In this document: one piece after another, positions 32,533 through 44,630 of the stretch | Layout: each line of letters starts with the position of its first letter | Numbering within the stretch: position 1 is the first letter of the stretch | NCBI RefSeq assembly: GCF_030848945.1 | Contig: NZ_JANHAX010000004.1 | Location: 278,001-342,000, forward strand | DNA from: Marimonas arenosa | GTDB taxonomy: Bacteria; Pseudomonadota; Alphaproteobacteria; Rhodobacterales; Rhodobacteraceae | DNA length: 64,000 nt | Direction: 5' to 3' | Made by a program: the position numbers and the translations under genes | Notes under the pieces: generated by a model | Told to the model about the DNA's origin: nothing | What the model saw: only the letters and a program-made list of their open reading frames with translations | Databases searched by the model: none

Positions 32533-34422
32533 ATGACATTTGCCACCCTTCAGGACAGCATCGATCTGACCAATGAAATGCCGTGGGATCAGCGCGAGCT
32601 GCCCACGACCGTTTACGAGATGCTGGCGAACACGGCGCAGAAATTCGGCAACCGCCCGGCGCTTTCCTATCAGCTGTTGTCGGGTCCCGAGGACAAGGCC
32701 GAGACGCTGACCTGGCAGGAGTTCCACGACAAGGTCTGCCAGGCGGCCAACCTGTTCCGCTCGCTCAAGGTCGAGAAGGATGACGTGGTGGCGCTGGTGA
32801 TGCCGAACACCACCGAAACCGCGATTGCGCTGATCGGCGCGATGGTGGCGGGGATCGCCAACCCGATCAACCCGCTCTTGGAGCCCGAGCAGATCGGCGC
32901 CATCTTGCGCGAGACCAAGGCCAAGGTGGTGGTGACGCTGCATGCCTTCCCGAAAACCGACATCGCGCAGAAGACAGCCGAGGCGGTGCAGCACGCCCCG
33001 GGCGTCAACACCATCGTGACGGTGGATCTGAACCGCTATCTGACCCCGCCGAAAAGCTGGATCGTGCCGTTCATCCGCCCGAAGGTGGAGAAGGATCACC
33101 ATGCCGACGTGCTGCGTTTCAATGCCGAGATCGCCAAGCAGCCAAAAACGCTGTCCTTCGAGGACGTCAAGGAAGACCGGGTGGCGGCCTATTTCCACAC
33201 CGGCGGCACCACCGGCATGCCGAAAGTGGCGCAACACAAGAATTCAGGCATCATTTATCAGGGCTGGATCGGGCACGAGTTGCTTTACACCGAAAACGAC
33301 AGCGTGATGTGCCCGCTGCCGCTGTTCCACGTGTTCGCCTGCCACGTGATCCTTGTGGCGATGATCAAGTCGGGCGCGCATGTGGTGTTCCCGACGCCGG
33401 CGGGCTATCGCGGCGAGGGGGTGTTCGACAATTTCTGGAAGCTGTGCGAGCGCTGGAAGACGACCTTCATAATCACCGTGCCCACGGCGGTGAGCGCGCT
33501 GATGCAGAAGCCGGTGGACGCCGATCTCAGCACGGTGAAGAACGCCTTTTCCGGTTCGGCGCCGATGCCGCTGGAGCTGTTCAACCGGTTTACCGGGTCT
33601 ACGGGCATCAACATCATCGAGGGCTATGGGCTGACTGAGGCGACGGTGCTGGTGAGCTGCAACCCGATTGACGGCGAGAAGAAGGTGGGCTCGGTCGGCA
33701 TCCCGTTCCCCTATACCGACGTGCGGATCATGCACGCGGGCGAAAACGGCGAGCCGGCGGAATGCGCCACCGACGTGGTCGGCGAGATCTGCGTCTTCAA
33801 CCCCGGCGTGCTGCAGGGCAACACCTATACCGAAGAGGCCAAGAACCGTGATCTGTATCACACGCTCGGCAACAACATGTATCTGCGCACCGGTGATCTG
33901 GGGCGGATCGATGCCGACGGCTATATCTGGATTACCGGCCGTGCCAAGGACCTGATTATCCGTGGCGGCCACAACATCGATCCGGCCGAAATCGAGGATG
34001 CGCTCCTGGCGCACAAGGACGTGGCCTTTGCCGGGGCGATCGGCCAGCCCGACGCCCATGCCGGCGAGGTGCCCTGCGCCTATGTCGAGCTGGTCGAAGG
34101 CGGCAGCGCCACGCCCGAGGACCTCATGGAGCATGCCAAGGTGCACATCCACGAGCGTGCGGCCTACCCGAAACATGTCGAGGTTCTGGGCGAATTGCCG
34201 AAAACCGCGGTGGGCAAGGTGTTCAAGCCCGACCTGCGCAAGATGGCGATCACCCGGGTCTACAACGCGACGCTGCAAGAGGCAGGCTGCCCGGCGCGGG
34301 TGACCAGTGTGATCGACGACAAGAAGCGTGGGCTGGTGGCGCATGTGCGGCCCGAAGGCGCCAGCGAGGCCGAAATCGGCAAGGTGCTGGGGGCGTTCAC
34401 GCGGCCGTGGGAGCTGATCTGA
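32533..34422 (+). CDS. Acyl-CoA synthetase (AMP-binding family)
   Basis: 629 residues. Adenylate-forming core motifs: YFHTGGTTGMPK (P-loop), EGYGLTEAT, LRTGDLGRIDADGYIWITGRAKDLIIRGGHNI (hinge and A8), and PKTAVGKVFK (catalytic Lys region). It activates a carboxylic acid with ATP and CoA; the chain length is not deducible. GGGGAGAAACC precedes the ATG. Single gene followed 87 bp later by a permease gene. Confidence 0.93.
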   Translation: MTFATLQDSIDLTNEMPWDQRELPTTVYEMLANTAQKFGNRPALSYQLLSGPEDKAETLTWQEFHDKVCQAANLFRSLKVEKDDVVALVMPNTTETAIALIGAMVAGIANPINPLLEPEQIGAILRETKAKVVVTLHAFPKTDIAQKTAEAVQHAPGVNTIVTVDLNRYLTPPKSWIVPFIRPKVEKDHHADVLRFNAEIAKQPKTLSFEDVKEDRVAAYFHTGGTTGMPKVAQHKNSGIIYQGWIGHELLYTENDSVMCPLPLFHVFACHVILVAMIKSGAHVVFPTPAGYRGEGVFDNFWKLCERWKTTFIITVPTAVSALMQKPVDADLSTVKNAFSGSAPMPLELFNRFTGSTGINIIEGYGLTEATVLVSCNPIDGEKKVGSVGIPFPYTDVRIMHAGENGEPAECATDVVGEICVFNPGVLQGNTYTEEAKNRDLYHTLGNNMYLRTGDLGRIDADGYIWITGRAKDLIIRGGHNIDPAEIEDALLAHKDVAFAGAIGQPDAHAGEVPCAYVELVEGGSATPEDLMEHAKVHIHERAAYPKHVEVLGELPKTAVGKVFKPDLRKMAITRVYNATLQEAGCPARVTSVIDDKKRGLVAHVRPEGASEAEIGKVLGAFTRPWELI

Positions 34423-34509
34423 GCCACCTGGACAGCAGCCAGTGGCAAGGCAGACCTGCCCGGCGGGTCTGGCGGGAATTCGGGCCGGGTGCGATTGGCC
34501 GGGAACAAC

Positions 34510-36276
34510 ATGACCGTCGAAATCATCATAGTTCTGGCCCTTCTCGCGCTGGCGATCGTGTTCTTCGCGATGGAGTGGTTGCCGGTCGACATCATTACCC
34601 TGTCCCTGCTCGTCGCGCTTGTGGTTTCGGGCATTCTGACCCCGGCCGAGGCGTTTTCAGGCTTTGCCAACGAAATGGTGATCATCCTCGCCTCGGTCTT
34701 CGTTCTGTCCAGCGCAATGTTGAAATCCGGCGTGATGGACTGGCTCAGCGACAGCATCCGAAGATACGGAGGACGGACGGAAACGCGGGCCAAGGGCATC
34801 TTGCTGACCATCACGGCCGCGACCTCGGCCTTTCTGAGCAACACCGTCGCAACCGCGATGCTGATGCCGGCGGTGCTTCGGATCGCACGCGACGCCGAGG
34901 CCAGCCCAAGCAGGTTTCTCATGCCGGTGGCATACGCGTCGATTCTGGGTGGCGCATGTACGCTGATCGGGACCTCGACCAACATCGCCGGCAGCGCCAT
35001 GGCGGCGCAGCTGGGGTTGCAGCCGTTCTCGATGTTCGAATTCCTGGGCATTGGCCTGCTGATGGCGACGTCCGGCATCGTCTGGCTGGTGTTCTTCAGC
35101 AACCGCCTGACACCGGCCCACGCGCCGGTCGAGCCTGGTGAGGAAATCGGGGCGCAGGCGTATCTTTCGGCGCTGGTGGTGCCGGAAGGATCGCGCGCCG
35201 AGGGCCGTGCCATCGGCGCGCTCAAGCTTGGCACGATCGGCGTCACCGCGCTGTCCGTTGTCCGGGCCGGCAAACGCCTGAATCCGCATCACCGGCGCAA
35301 GTTGGCCGGGGGCGATCTTCTGATCGTCAGGGCGCCGCGCGAAAGCCTGCTCCGCGCCGAGGCCGATCTCGGGCTGGCGATAGATGCCAGCCAGCATTTT
35401 TCAGACCGGGATGTCGAGCACGACGAAATCGCCATGGCCGAGGCGGTCTTGTTGGCGCAATCCAACTTGGTTGGCCGGACCCTCAAGCAGCTTGATTTCC
35501 ACCGCAGATACGGCGTCAGGGTCGTGGCGATTCATCGCCCCGGTCACGCCCGGCCGGCGAAAATCGAGAACATGCGTCTTCAGGTCGGCGATGTCCTTTT
35601 GGTCCAAGGCGCGCAGCAGGACCTGGAGAGCCTGAGGGGAAACCGGAACCTGTGGGGCCTGCTGGAAGTCGAGAGCAGGGTTCTCACGCACCGGCAGGGC
35701 GCGATCACCGTCGGAACCGTGCTCACCGCCGTCATGCTAGGGGCATGGGGCGTTCTCCCGCTGTCGATCACGTTGCTTTCGGCGGCGATCGCGCTTGTCA
35801 TGGCGCGGTTTGTCACCATGGAGGAAGCCTATCGTTTCATCGAGTGGCGACTTCTTGTTCTGATCGCCGGACTGACCAGTTTCGGGGGCGCCATGATCGA
35901 AACCGGCGCCGCCATGTTCCTGGCCGAGCTGATCGTTGGGGTAACCTTGCCGTTCGGGGTCACCGTGTCGATGGCGGCGTTCGCGCTGCTCACTGTCCTG
36001 CTCACCCAGCCGATGTCGAACGCGGCGGCCGCATTGACGGTGATACCGGTGGCCGCCGCGTCGGCCGAAACGCTGGGGGTGGACGCGCGCGCGCTGGTCA
36101 TTCTGGTCACGCTTTCGGCATCGCTCTCCTTCATCACGCCGCTCGAACCCGCGTGCCTGCTGGTCTATGGCCCCGGTCGCTATCATTTCAGGGATTTCGT
36201 CCGGGCCGGTCTGCCGCTGACGGTCATCTGTCTGACGCTGCTGCTGATATTCCTCCCGGTGTTCTGGCCGCTTTGA
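34510..36276 (+). CDS. SLC13-family permease with RCK (TrkA-C) domains
   Basis: 588 residues from ATG 34510 (a GTG seven codons earlier is possible). Transmembrane segments lie at both ends (VEIIIVLALLALAIVFFA..., and from GAITVGTVLTAVMLGAWGVL onward), with the CitMHS/NhaD-type repeats ATSAFLSNTVATAMLMP and TVLLTQPMSNAAAALTVIP. Two soluble TrkA-C domains sit in the middle (~225-300 and ~310-390). This is an ion-coupled anion or sulfate/dicarboxylate transporter of the DASS group in the inner membrane; the substrate is not deducible. Confidence 0.9.
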   Translation: MTVEIIIVLALLALAIVFFAMEWLPVDIITLSLLVALVVSGILTPAEAFSGFANEMVIILASVFVLSSAMLKSGVMDWLSDSIRRYGGRTETRAKGILLTITAATSAFLSNTVATAMLMPAVLRIARDAEASPSRFLMPVAYASILGGACTLIGTSTNIAGSAMAAQLGLQPFSMFEFLGIGLLMATSGIVWLVFFSNRLTPAHAPVEPGEEIGAQAYLSALVVPEGSRAEGRAIGALKLGTIGVTALSVVRAGKRLNPHHRRKLAGGDLLIVRAPRESLLRAEADLGLAIDASQHFSDRDVEHDEIAMAEAVLLAQSNLVGRTLKQLDFHRRYGVRVVAIHRPGHARPAKIENMRLQVGDVLLVQGAQQDLESLRGNRNLWGLLEVESRVLTHRQGAITVGTVLTAVMLGAWGVLPLSITLLSAAIALVMARFVTMEEAYRFIEWRLLVLIAGLTSFGGAMIETGAAMFLAELIVGVTLPFGVTVSMAAFALLTVLLTQPMSNAAAALTVIPVAAASAETLGVDARALVILVTLSASLSFITPLEPACLLVYGPGRYHFRDFVRAGLPLTVICLTLLLIFLPVFWPL

Positions 36277-36401
36277 GGTCTGACCTACGACCGGGGCGCA
36301 TTGCGCCGAAAACCCGAAATTCCGCGGCGCTGCCGAGACACCGACCGGTTGCAACAACCGCGAATCTTTGCAGATAGTGGCTGCGACCAATGGAGATGAC
36401 C

Positions 36402-37706
36402 ATGACGAAACCGGACGCAATCATCATCGGCGCAGGCGTGATCGGCGCCGCCGTGGCGCTGGAAATGGCGCGCAAGGGATGGAAGACGCTGAACCTCGAC
36501 CGGCACAGGGCCGCGGGCCACGGTTCGACCGCGGGGTCCTGCGCCATCATCCGGATGCACTATTCCACGCTCGAAGGCACTGCCTTTGCCTGGGAGGGCT
36601 ATCATTACTGGCGCGACTGGGCCGATTACCTGGGCCTGCCCGACGGCACGCCGCTGGCCGAGTTCCGCGAATGTGGCTGCCTGGTGATGAAAACGCAGGC
36701 CAATGATTTCATGGCCCGGCATATCGAAACCTCGCGCGCTTTGGGCATTCCGTTCGAGGAGTGGGATGCAGCGGCGATCCGGGCGAAGCTGCCGGTCTAT
36801 GCGCTGGAACGGTATGCGCCAGCAAAGCGGATGGATCAGCCGGGGTTCGGCGAGCCCACCGGCGGGCGGCTCGAGGGGGCGGTGTTCTGGCCCAATGGCG
36901 GCTATGTCAACGACCCGGCCCTGTCGGCGCAGAACCTGGCCGACGCGGCGCGCGCGGCGGGGGCCGAGTTCCGGCTGGGGGTCGAGGTCGAGGCGGTGCT
37001 GCAGGCGGGTGGCCGCGTGAAAGGCGTGCGGCTGAAGGGCGGCGAGGAGATTAACGCGCCGGTGGTGATCAATGTTGCCGGGCCCGGCTCGCGTACCGTG
37101 AACGAGATGGCCGGGGTGACCGGCGACATGACGATCGAGACCCGACCCTTGCGGCAGGAGGTGGTGCATGTGCCGAGCCCCGAGGGGTTCGACTTCGAGC
37201 GCGACGGCACTATCGTCAGCGACAGCGACATCGCCTGCTATTGCCGCCCGGAGCAGGGCAACCACATCCTGGTGGGCAGCGAAGACCCCGAATGCGACAC
37301 CCACCAGTGGGTGGAGAGTGACACCGGGTTCAACCGCGATTTCACCGACCAGTGGACCACCCAGGCGATGCGCTATGCCCAGCGGGTGCCGTCGCTCGGC
37401 ATCCCGAACCGGACGCGGGGTGTGGTCGAGCTTTACGACGCCTCGACCGACTGGATTCCGATCTATGACAAGTCGAGCCTGGGCGGGTTCTACATGGCCT
37501 GCGGCACCAGCGGCAACCAGTACAAGAACGCGCCGATTGCCGGGCGGATGATGGCCGCGCTGGTGGCGTATTGCGAGGGCGGGGCGGATCACGACGCCAA
37601 GCCGCTGCAATTCACGCTGCCCTATATCGGGCGCGAGATCGACGTCGGATTCTATTCGCGCAAGCGGGAAATCAACGCCGAGTCGAGCTTTTCGGTTCTG
37701 GGGTGA
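36402..37706 (+). CDS. FAD-dependent oxidoreductase (DAO / sarcosine oxidase beta-like)
   Basis: 434 residues from ATG 36402, seven bases after GGAG. The dinucleotide-binding motif is AIIIGAGVIGAAVALEMARKG; HGSTAGSCAIIRMHYS follows as in DadA/SoxB proteins, and the C-terminus has GFYMACGTSGNQYKNAPIAGRMM. It oxidises an amine or N-methyl amino acid with FAD. No SoxA/D/G partners are encoded nearby. Confidence 0.9.
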   Translation: MTKPDAIIIGAGVIGAAVALEMARKGWKTLNLDRHRAAGHGSTAGSCAIIRMHYSTLEGTAFAWEGYHYWRDWADYLGLPDGTPLAEFRECGCLVMKTQANDFMARHIETSRALGIPFEEWDAAAIRAKLPVYALERYAPAKRMDQPGFGEPTGGRLEGAVFWPNGGYVNDPALSAQNLADAARAAGAEFRLGVEVEAVLQAGGRVKGVRLKGGEEINAPVVINVAGPGSRTVNEMAGVTGDMTIETRPLRQEVVHVPSPEGFDFERDGTIVSDSDIACYCRPEQGNHILVGSEDPECDTHQWVESDTGFNRDFTDQWTTQAMRYAQRVPSLGIPNRTRGVVELYDASTDWIPIYDKSSLGGFYMACGTSGNQYKNAPIAGRMMAALVAYCEGGADHDAKPLQFTLPYIGREIDVGFYSRKREINAESSFSVLG

Positions 37707-37898
37707 GAGGCGGCGTGAAGTGTGCCGTGAAGGGCGGCCTCCGACCGCGAATGGAGTGGTTTGGCCTGGGGCGGGCATTGGTCCCTTAATCGCTGAGCCG
37801 CGCATCGTTGGGCCGCGGTCCAGCGATCCAAGGTTTGTTCGAAGCACTTTATCAAGACAAATCCGAATGACCTCAACTGGTTGCGTCAGCGTCACCAA

Positions 37899-37927
37899 AT
37901 CGCCGGGCCCGGGGGCGGCCCGGCGAT
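37899..37927. other. GC-rich hairpin in a 334 bp gap
   Basis: ATCGCCGGGCC and GGCCCGGCGAT form an 11-base perfect stem with a seven-base loop, without a T-run. It lies between the convergent stops of the FAD oxidoreductase (37706) and glpD (38041) and may act as a transcript end or stabiliser. Otherwise the gap 37707-38040 shows no gene. Confidence 0.6.
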
Positions 37928-38040
37928 GCGCGGCGGGCTGACGCCCTTGATTCCGCGCAGGGCGCTCAGCTCGAACGTCCGCTCCAGGCCAGAACCGGCC
38001 GCTCCGGGGAGGTCCTCATACCGATGTCCGGCAATTTCGA

Positions 38041-39585
38041 TCAGGTGTCTGGATGCGCTTCCAGGTAGCTTGCCAGGCGGGCGGTTTCTTCGTCGCTGAA
38101 ATGCAGGCCCAGCCTGGTGCGGCGCCACAGCAGGTCGTCGGTGTCGCGCACCCACTCCTTGGCGATCAGCCAGTCAACTTCGGCGGCGCGGAGGCCGTGG
38201 CCGAAATCCTGACCGGGGCCGCTCTGGAAGATCGTCATCGCCTCGGTGCCGTAGGCGCGGATCAGGCGGGTGGCGGTGGCGGCGTCGGCCCAGGGCTGGG
38301 CGGCGCGGAAACCGGCCACGAGGTCGGCCGCGCCTTCGACCGGGAAATCGCCGCCGGGCAGCGCCACGCCGGCGGTCCAGTCGCCGGGCAGGTTGGGGAA
38401 AACCGGGGCCAGTTTGGCCAGGGCGGTTTCGGCCAGGCGGCGGTAGGTGGTGATCTTGCCGCCGAAGACGTTGAGCACCGGGGCCCCGGCGCTCTGGTCG
38501 AGTTTCAGCACGTAATCTCGGGTGGCGGCGGTGGCCGAACTCGCCCCGTCGTCATAGAGAGGCCGGACCCCGGAATAGGTCCAGACAATGTCTTCGGCCG
38601 CGATCTGGCACTTGAAATACTGCCCGGCGAAGGCACGCAGGTAATCGGCCTCGGCCTGGGTGCAGCGCGGCGGCGTGTCGGCTGAGCCGTGTTCGTCCTC
38701 GGTGGTGCCGATCAGGGTGAAGTCCTGCTCGTAGGGGATGGCGAAGATGATGCGGCCATCGCTGCCCTGGAAGAAGTAGCACTTGTCGTGATCGTAGAGT
38801 TTGTGCGTGACGATATGCGAGCCGCGCACCAGGCGGACGCGGTCGGGGGTGTTGAGCTTGAGCGTGCCCGACAGCACGTCGCCGACCCAGGGGCCGGCGG
38901 CATTGACCAGGGCGCGGGCGCGGATGGTGCGTTCGGCGCCGTTTTCGTCGACGGTCACGCGCCACCCGTCCCGGTCGGAGGTGGCGCGGATGACTTTCGA
39001 GCGCGGCAGGACCGTGGCACCGCGCTCGGCTGCATCGCGGGCATTGAGCACCACGAGGCGGGAATCCTGGACCCAGACGTCGGAGTATTCGTAGGCGCGG
39101 GTGAGGCTGTCTTTGAGCGGCGCGCCTTCCGAGGCGGTGCGCAGGTCAAGCTCAGTGGTGCCGGGCAGGATCCGGCGGGCGCCCATGTGATCGTAGAGGA
39201 AGAGTCCGAGGCGGATGAGCCAGGCCGGGCGCCGGCCGTTCAGCCAGGGCATGAAGATACCAAGCAGCCGCGAGGTCGGGGTGCCGGCCTCGAACCGCAT
39301 GTCGGGCGAGAGCGGCAGCACGAAGCGCATCGGCCAGGCGATGTGCGGCATGGCCCGGAGCAGCACCTCGCGTTCCTTGAGCGCCTCGCGCACCAGGCGG
39401 AACTCGAAATACTCGAGATAGCGCAACCCGCCGTGAAACAGCTTGGTCGAGGCCGACGAGGTGGCCTGGCCGAGATCGCCCATCTCGCACAGCGTCACCG
39501 ACAGGCCGCGGCCGGCGGCGTCGCGGGCGATGCCGCAGCCGTTGATGCCGCCGCCGATGATCAGCAGATCGGTGGTTTCGCGCAT
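38041..39585 (-). CDS. glpD: Aerobic glycerol-3-phosphate dehydrogenase
   Basis: 514 residues. LLIIGGGINGCGIARDAAGRGLSV binds FAD; SSASTKLFHGGLRYLEYFEFRLVREAL and the C-terminal FGGKITTYRRLAE are GlpD hallmarks. This membrane-associated flavoenzyme oxidises sn-glycerol 3-phosphate to dihydroxyacetone phosphate and reduces quinone. No glpF/K/R genes are adjacent. Confidence 0.95.
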   Translation of the reverse strand: MRETTDLLIIGGGINGCGIARDAAGRGLSVTLCEMGDLGQATSSASTKLFHGGLRYLEYFEFRLVREALKEREVLLRAMPHIAWPMRFVLPLSPDMRFEAGTPTSRLLGIFMPWLNGRRPAWLIRLGLFLYDHMGARRILPGTTELDLRTASEGAPLKDSLTRAYEYSDVWVQDSRLVVLNARDAAERGATVLPRSKVIRATSDRDGWRVTVDENGAERTIRARALVNAAGPWVGDVLSGTLKLNTPDRVRLVRGSHIVTHKLYDHDKCYFFQGSDGRIIFAIPYEQDFTLIGTTEDEHGSADTPPRCTQAEADYLRAFAGQYFKCQIAAEDIVWTYSGVRPLYDDGASSATAATRDYVLKLDQSAGAPVLNVFGGKITTYRRLAETALAKLAPVFPNLPGDWTAGVALPGGDFPVEGAADLVAGFRAAQPWADAATATRLIRAYGTEAMTIFQSGPGQDFGHGLRAAEVDWLIAKEWVRDTDDLLWRRTRLGLHFSDEETARLASYLEAHPDT

Positions 39586-39651
39586 GTCCTGCCCTTTCAG
39601 GCGTCACCCGGGGAGCGGGATAGTCGAGCGGCGTGCAGGTGGCAAGGCGGG

Positions 39652-39700
39652 GCGAGGGGCCAGCCCCTCGCGCTCCCCGGGATATTTGGGGTCAGATGAA
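39652..39700. repeat. Core intergenic palindromic repeat
   Basis: GCGAGGGGC and GCCCCTCGC pair around CA, followed by GCTCCCCGGGATATTTGGGG and AGATGAAGG. Sequences of this kind (dyad followed by GATATTTGGG and a GAAG tail) recur between genes in Rhodobacteraceae genomes. Located between glpD and cueR. Confidence 0.55.
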
Positions 39701-39708
39701 GGGGCGGA

Positions 39709-40110
39709 TCAGGCTTTTGCCGTGGCGGGTGCGGCGAGATCGGCGAGGATCGGGCAGTCGGGACGGTTGTCGCCAGCGCAAGCGTGGACGAGATGCGACA
39801 GCGTTGCGTGCATTTGCTGCAACTCGGCGATCTTCTGCTCGATGCCGGCGAGGTGTTTCTGCGCCACCAGTTTGACGTCGGCCGAGGCGCGGCCGCGGTC
39901 CTCGTAGAGTGCCAGCAGCGTGCGGCAGTCCTCGATCGAGAACCCGAGGGAGCGGGCGCGGCCGAGGAAGGAAAGCTTGTGCAGGTCGCTGTCGCGGAAC
40001 GTGCGGTAGCCGTTGGCGGCGCGTTGCGGGGTGACAAGACCGATGTCCTCGTAGTAGCGGATGGTCTTGGCAGGCAGACCGGAGGCGCGGGAGACTTCAC
40101 CGATATTCAT
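39709..40110 (-). CDS. cueR: CueR, Cu(I)-responsive MerR-type regulator
   Basis: 133 residues. MNIGEVSRASGLPAKTIRYYEDIGLV is the MerR winged helix; RARSLGFSIEDCRTLLALYED begins the dimerisation helix. Near the C-terminus CAGDNRPDC (C-x7-C) is the two-cysteine Cu(I) site of CueR rather than the Hg or Zn variants. It starts three bases after the copA stop, so copA-cueR form an operon, and two CueR-type operators lie upstream of copA and copZ. Confidence 0.95.
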   Translation of the reverse strand: MNIGEVSRASGLPAKTIRYYEDIGLVTPQRAANGYRTFRDSDLHKLSFLGRARSLGFSIEDCRTLLALYEDRGRASADVKLVAQKHLAGIEQKIAELQQMHATLSHLVHACAGDNRPDCPILADLAAPATAKA

Positions 40111-40113
40111 GGG

Positions 40114-42576
<2,463 letters not shown>

Positions 42577-42615
42577 GGGGCTGGCCTTTCGCAATGCTGT
42601 GATTACCATATAGAT

Positions 42616-42637
42616 GTTCCAGTCACTGGAAGGTCAA
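42616..42637 (-). promoter_or_regulatory. CueR-type operator/promoter of copA
   Basis: On the minus strand TTGACCTTCCAGTGACTGGA continues into AC: a -35 TTGACC merged with a CCTTCC/GGAA dyad, as at MerR/CueR promoters, with a -10-like TATATGGT about 19 bp further. It lies 39 bases before the copA ATG. Confidence 0.8.
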
Positions 42638-42652
42638 GGGGCGACGGCGCTC

Positions 42653-42676
42653 TTGACCTTCCCCCACTGGAAGGAC
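42653..42676 (+). promoter_or_regulatory. CueR-type operator/promoter of copZ
   Basis: TTGACCTTCCCCCACTGGAA followed by GGAC on the plus strand has the CCTTCC/GGAAGG dyad over the spacer and a -35 TTGACC, closely matching the Escherichia coli copA promoter pattern; a -10-like ATAACC follows. It drives the divergent copZ-multicopper oxidase unit. Confidence 0.85.
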
Positions 42677-42712
42677 CCAGATAACCGGAAAACCTGACAG
42701 GAGTGACGAGCG

Positions 42713-42907
42713 ATGAAATTCACCGTACCGAACATGAGCTGCGGGCACTGTACCGCGTCGATCGAAGACAAGATCCACGATGCCGACGAAGGCGCCGAGG
42801 TGAGCTGCGACCTGGAGAGCAAGATCGTCGAGGTCGACAGCGTGCTGGACGCGGCCGAGATCGCGGCGGCGATCCAGGCGGCAGGGTTCGAGGCGAGCCC
42901 GGCCTGA
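42713..42907 (+). CDS. copZ: Copper chaperone, CopZ-like HMA protein
   Basis: 64 residues, one heavy-metal-associated domain with MSCGHC (Cu(I)-binding). It delivers Cu(I) in the cytosol to CopA. AGGAG precedes the ATG. The stop codon overlaps the start of the multicopper oxidase gene by one base (TGATG), so the two are co-translated. Confidence 0.92.
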   Translation: MKFTVPNMSCGHCTASIEDKIHDADEGAEVSCDLESKIVEVDSVLDAAEIAAAIQAAGFEASPA

Positions 42908-44337
42908 TGCGTAGTAGATTGTCGCGGCGCGCGTTCCTGGCCGGGGCGACAGCCCTGGCCTTGCCGGTGCCGGCGCGCGCCCAGAGCGCTGCGCGGCGGC
43001 TGGTGATGCCGCCGCTGCTCGATGCCCGGGCGGCGGGGCGATTCAGCCTGCGCGCGGCGGCGGGGCAGCACGATTTCCTGGGCGAAAGCCCCAGCGACAC
43101 GGCCGGTTTCAACCGGGGTTATCTCGGTCCGGTGGTGCGAATCGCCCCAGGCGAGACCGAGGCCACGGTGGAAAACGCCGCCGGTTTCGCGGTGACGTCG
43201 CACTGGCACGGCCTGGAAGTGCCGGGCGAGGCCGATGGCGGGCCGCATCAGACGGTGGCGCCGGGCGCGACCTGGCGCACCGTTCTGCCGGTCGAGCAAC
43301 CGCCGGCGACGGCCTGGTATCATTCGCATATCCACGGGCAGACGGCGCCGCAGGTCCATGCCGGGCTGGCTGGCGTGCTGCAGATCTTGGACGGGCGCGA
43401 CGGCGACCGGGGATTGCCGTCGGATTACGGTGTCGACGACCTGATGCTGGTGCTGCAGGACCGGCGCTTTGATCAGGACGGCCGCATGGTCTATCGCCCG
43501 ACGATGCATGACCGGATGGTGGGCCACCTCGGCGACTGGATGGTGGTCAACGGCCAGGTCGACGGGGTGGCGGCGGTGCCGCCGGGCGTGGTGCGGTTGC
43601 GGTTGCTGAATGCCTCGAACGCGCGAATCTATCGCCTGACGATGCGATCGGGGCGCGGGATGCATCTGGTGGCGACCGAGGGGGGCTACCTGCCAACGCC
43701 GCTGGCGCTGGACAGTCTGCTGCTGTCGCCGGGCGAACGGGCCGAGGTGCTGGTGGATTTCGCCGGTGCCGAGACCGATGCGCTGGTCAGCGACGTGATT
43801 GCCAACATGCCGATGCTGGCCGGCGGCCAGGGCCTGCGGGCGTCGCAGGGCCGCGGCCGGTTCACGGTGCTGGACTTTACAGCCGACGCCGGCCTGCCGG
43901 TGCGGATCGACCGGTTGCCGGACAAGATCGGCGACGATGTCCCGGAACCGGGCCAGGCTCACGACATCGCGCGCGCGTTCAGCCTCGACATGGGGATGGG
44001 CATGCACGGCGGGTTCGCGATCAACGGTGCGAGTTTCGCAATGGAGCGGATGGATCATGTCTCGAAGCAGGGCCAGACCGAGCTGTGGCGGGTGCGGGCC
44101 GATCGGATGATGCATCCGTTCCACGTGCACGGCACCCGGTTCCGGGTGCTGAGCGAGAACGGCCAGCCGCCGCGTCCGGAATATCGCGGCTGGAAGGATA
44201 CGGTGCTGATCGATGGCGAGGCGGAGTTGCTGATGCGCTTCAACCACCCGGCGCCGGCGCATGCGCCCTACATGTTCCATTGCCACATCCTCGAACACGA
44301 GGACGCCGGCATGATGGGACAATTCAGCGTGGCCTGA
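42907..44337 (+). CDS. Periplasmic multicopper oxidase (CueO/CopA-like)
   Basis: 476 residues from ATG 42907. A twin-arginine signal (SRRAFL at 6-11) exports the folded enzyme. The four copper-binding motifs are visible: HWHG, WYHSHIHG, HPFHVHG and HCHILEHEDAGMM (T1 copper ligands). A Met-containing loop (DMGMGMHGGF) is near residue 360. It should oxidise Cu(I) to less toxic Cu(II). Directly coupled to copZ. Confidence 0.95.
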   Translation: MRSRLSRRAFLAGATALALPVPARAQSAARRLVMPPLLDARAAGRFSLRAAAGQHDFLGESPSDTAGFNRGYLGPVVRIAPGETEATVENAAGFAVTSHWHGLEVPGEADGGPHQTVAPGATWRTVLPVEQPPATAWYHSHIHGQTAPQVHAGLAGVLQILDGRDGDRGLPSDYGVDDLMLVLQDRRFDQDGRMVYRPTMHDRMVGHLGDWMVVNGQVDGVAAVPPGVVRLRLLNASNARIYRLTMRSGRGMHLVATEGGYLPTPLALDSLLLSPGERAEVLVDFAGAETDALVSDVIANMPMLAGGQGLRASQGRGRFTVLDFTADAGLPVRIDRLPDKIGDDVPEPGQAHDIARAFSLDMGMGMHGGFAINGASFAMERMDHVSKQGQTELWRVRADRMMHPFHVHGTRFRVLSENGQPPRPEYRGWKDTVLIDGEAELLMRFNHPAPAHAPYMFHCHILEHEDAGMMGQFSVA

Positions 44338-44472
44338 TCCAATTGTGCGCTTCCCGCTGGGCGGCAGGCGGTTTTCTTTGAAAACCTGCCGAGAGCCTGC
44401 GCGCTCTTAGTCAGCCAGGTGGCACGGCGACGCCCACGCCGCGGGACGGCGCGGGTCTCATCGGTTCGGATC

Positions 44473-44567
44473 GAGTATTTTCACCAAGAAAGAGCCGCAA
44501 ACAAGGACCTCTTTCTTGGCTGAAATACTCCGGGGGAGGTGCAAAATGCCGTGGGCATTTTGCACCT
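44473..44567. repeat. Core inverted repeat plus perfect hairpin
   Basis: GAGTATTTTCACCAAGAAAG (44473, with AG following) and its inverted copy ending at 44530 pair at about 19 of 22 positions. A second element at 44537-44567 (AGGTGCAAAATGCC, loop GTG, GGCATTTTGCACCT) is a 14-base perfect stem. They fill the 293 bp gap between the oxidase and mcd genes, where both genes end, so they may serve as a transcript end. The first element recurs at 49193. Confidence 0.75.
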
Positions 44568-44630
44568 TGGGGGCAGAGCCCCCGATTGCACGAAACCTGT
44601 GCGCCGCAGGCGCTCAATTGGATCACACGC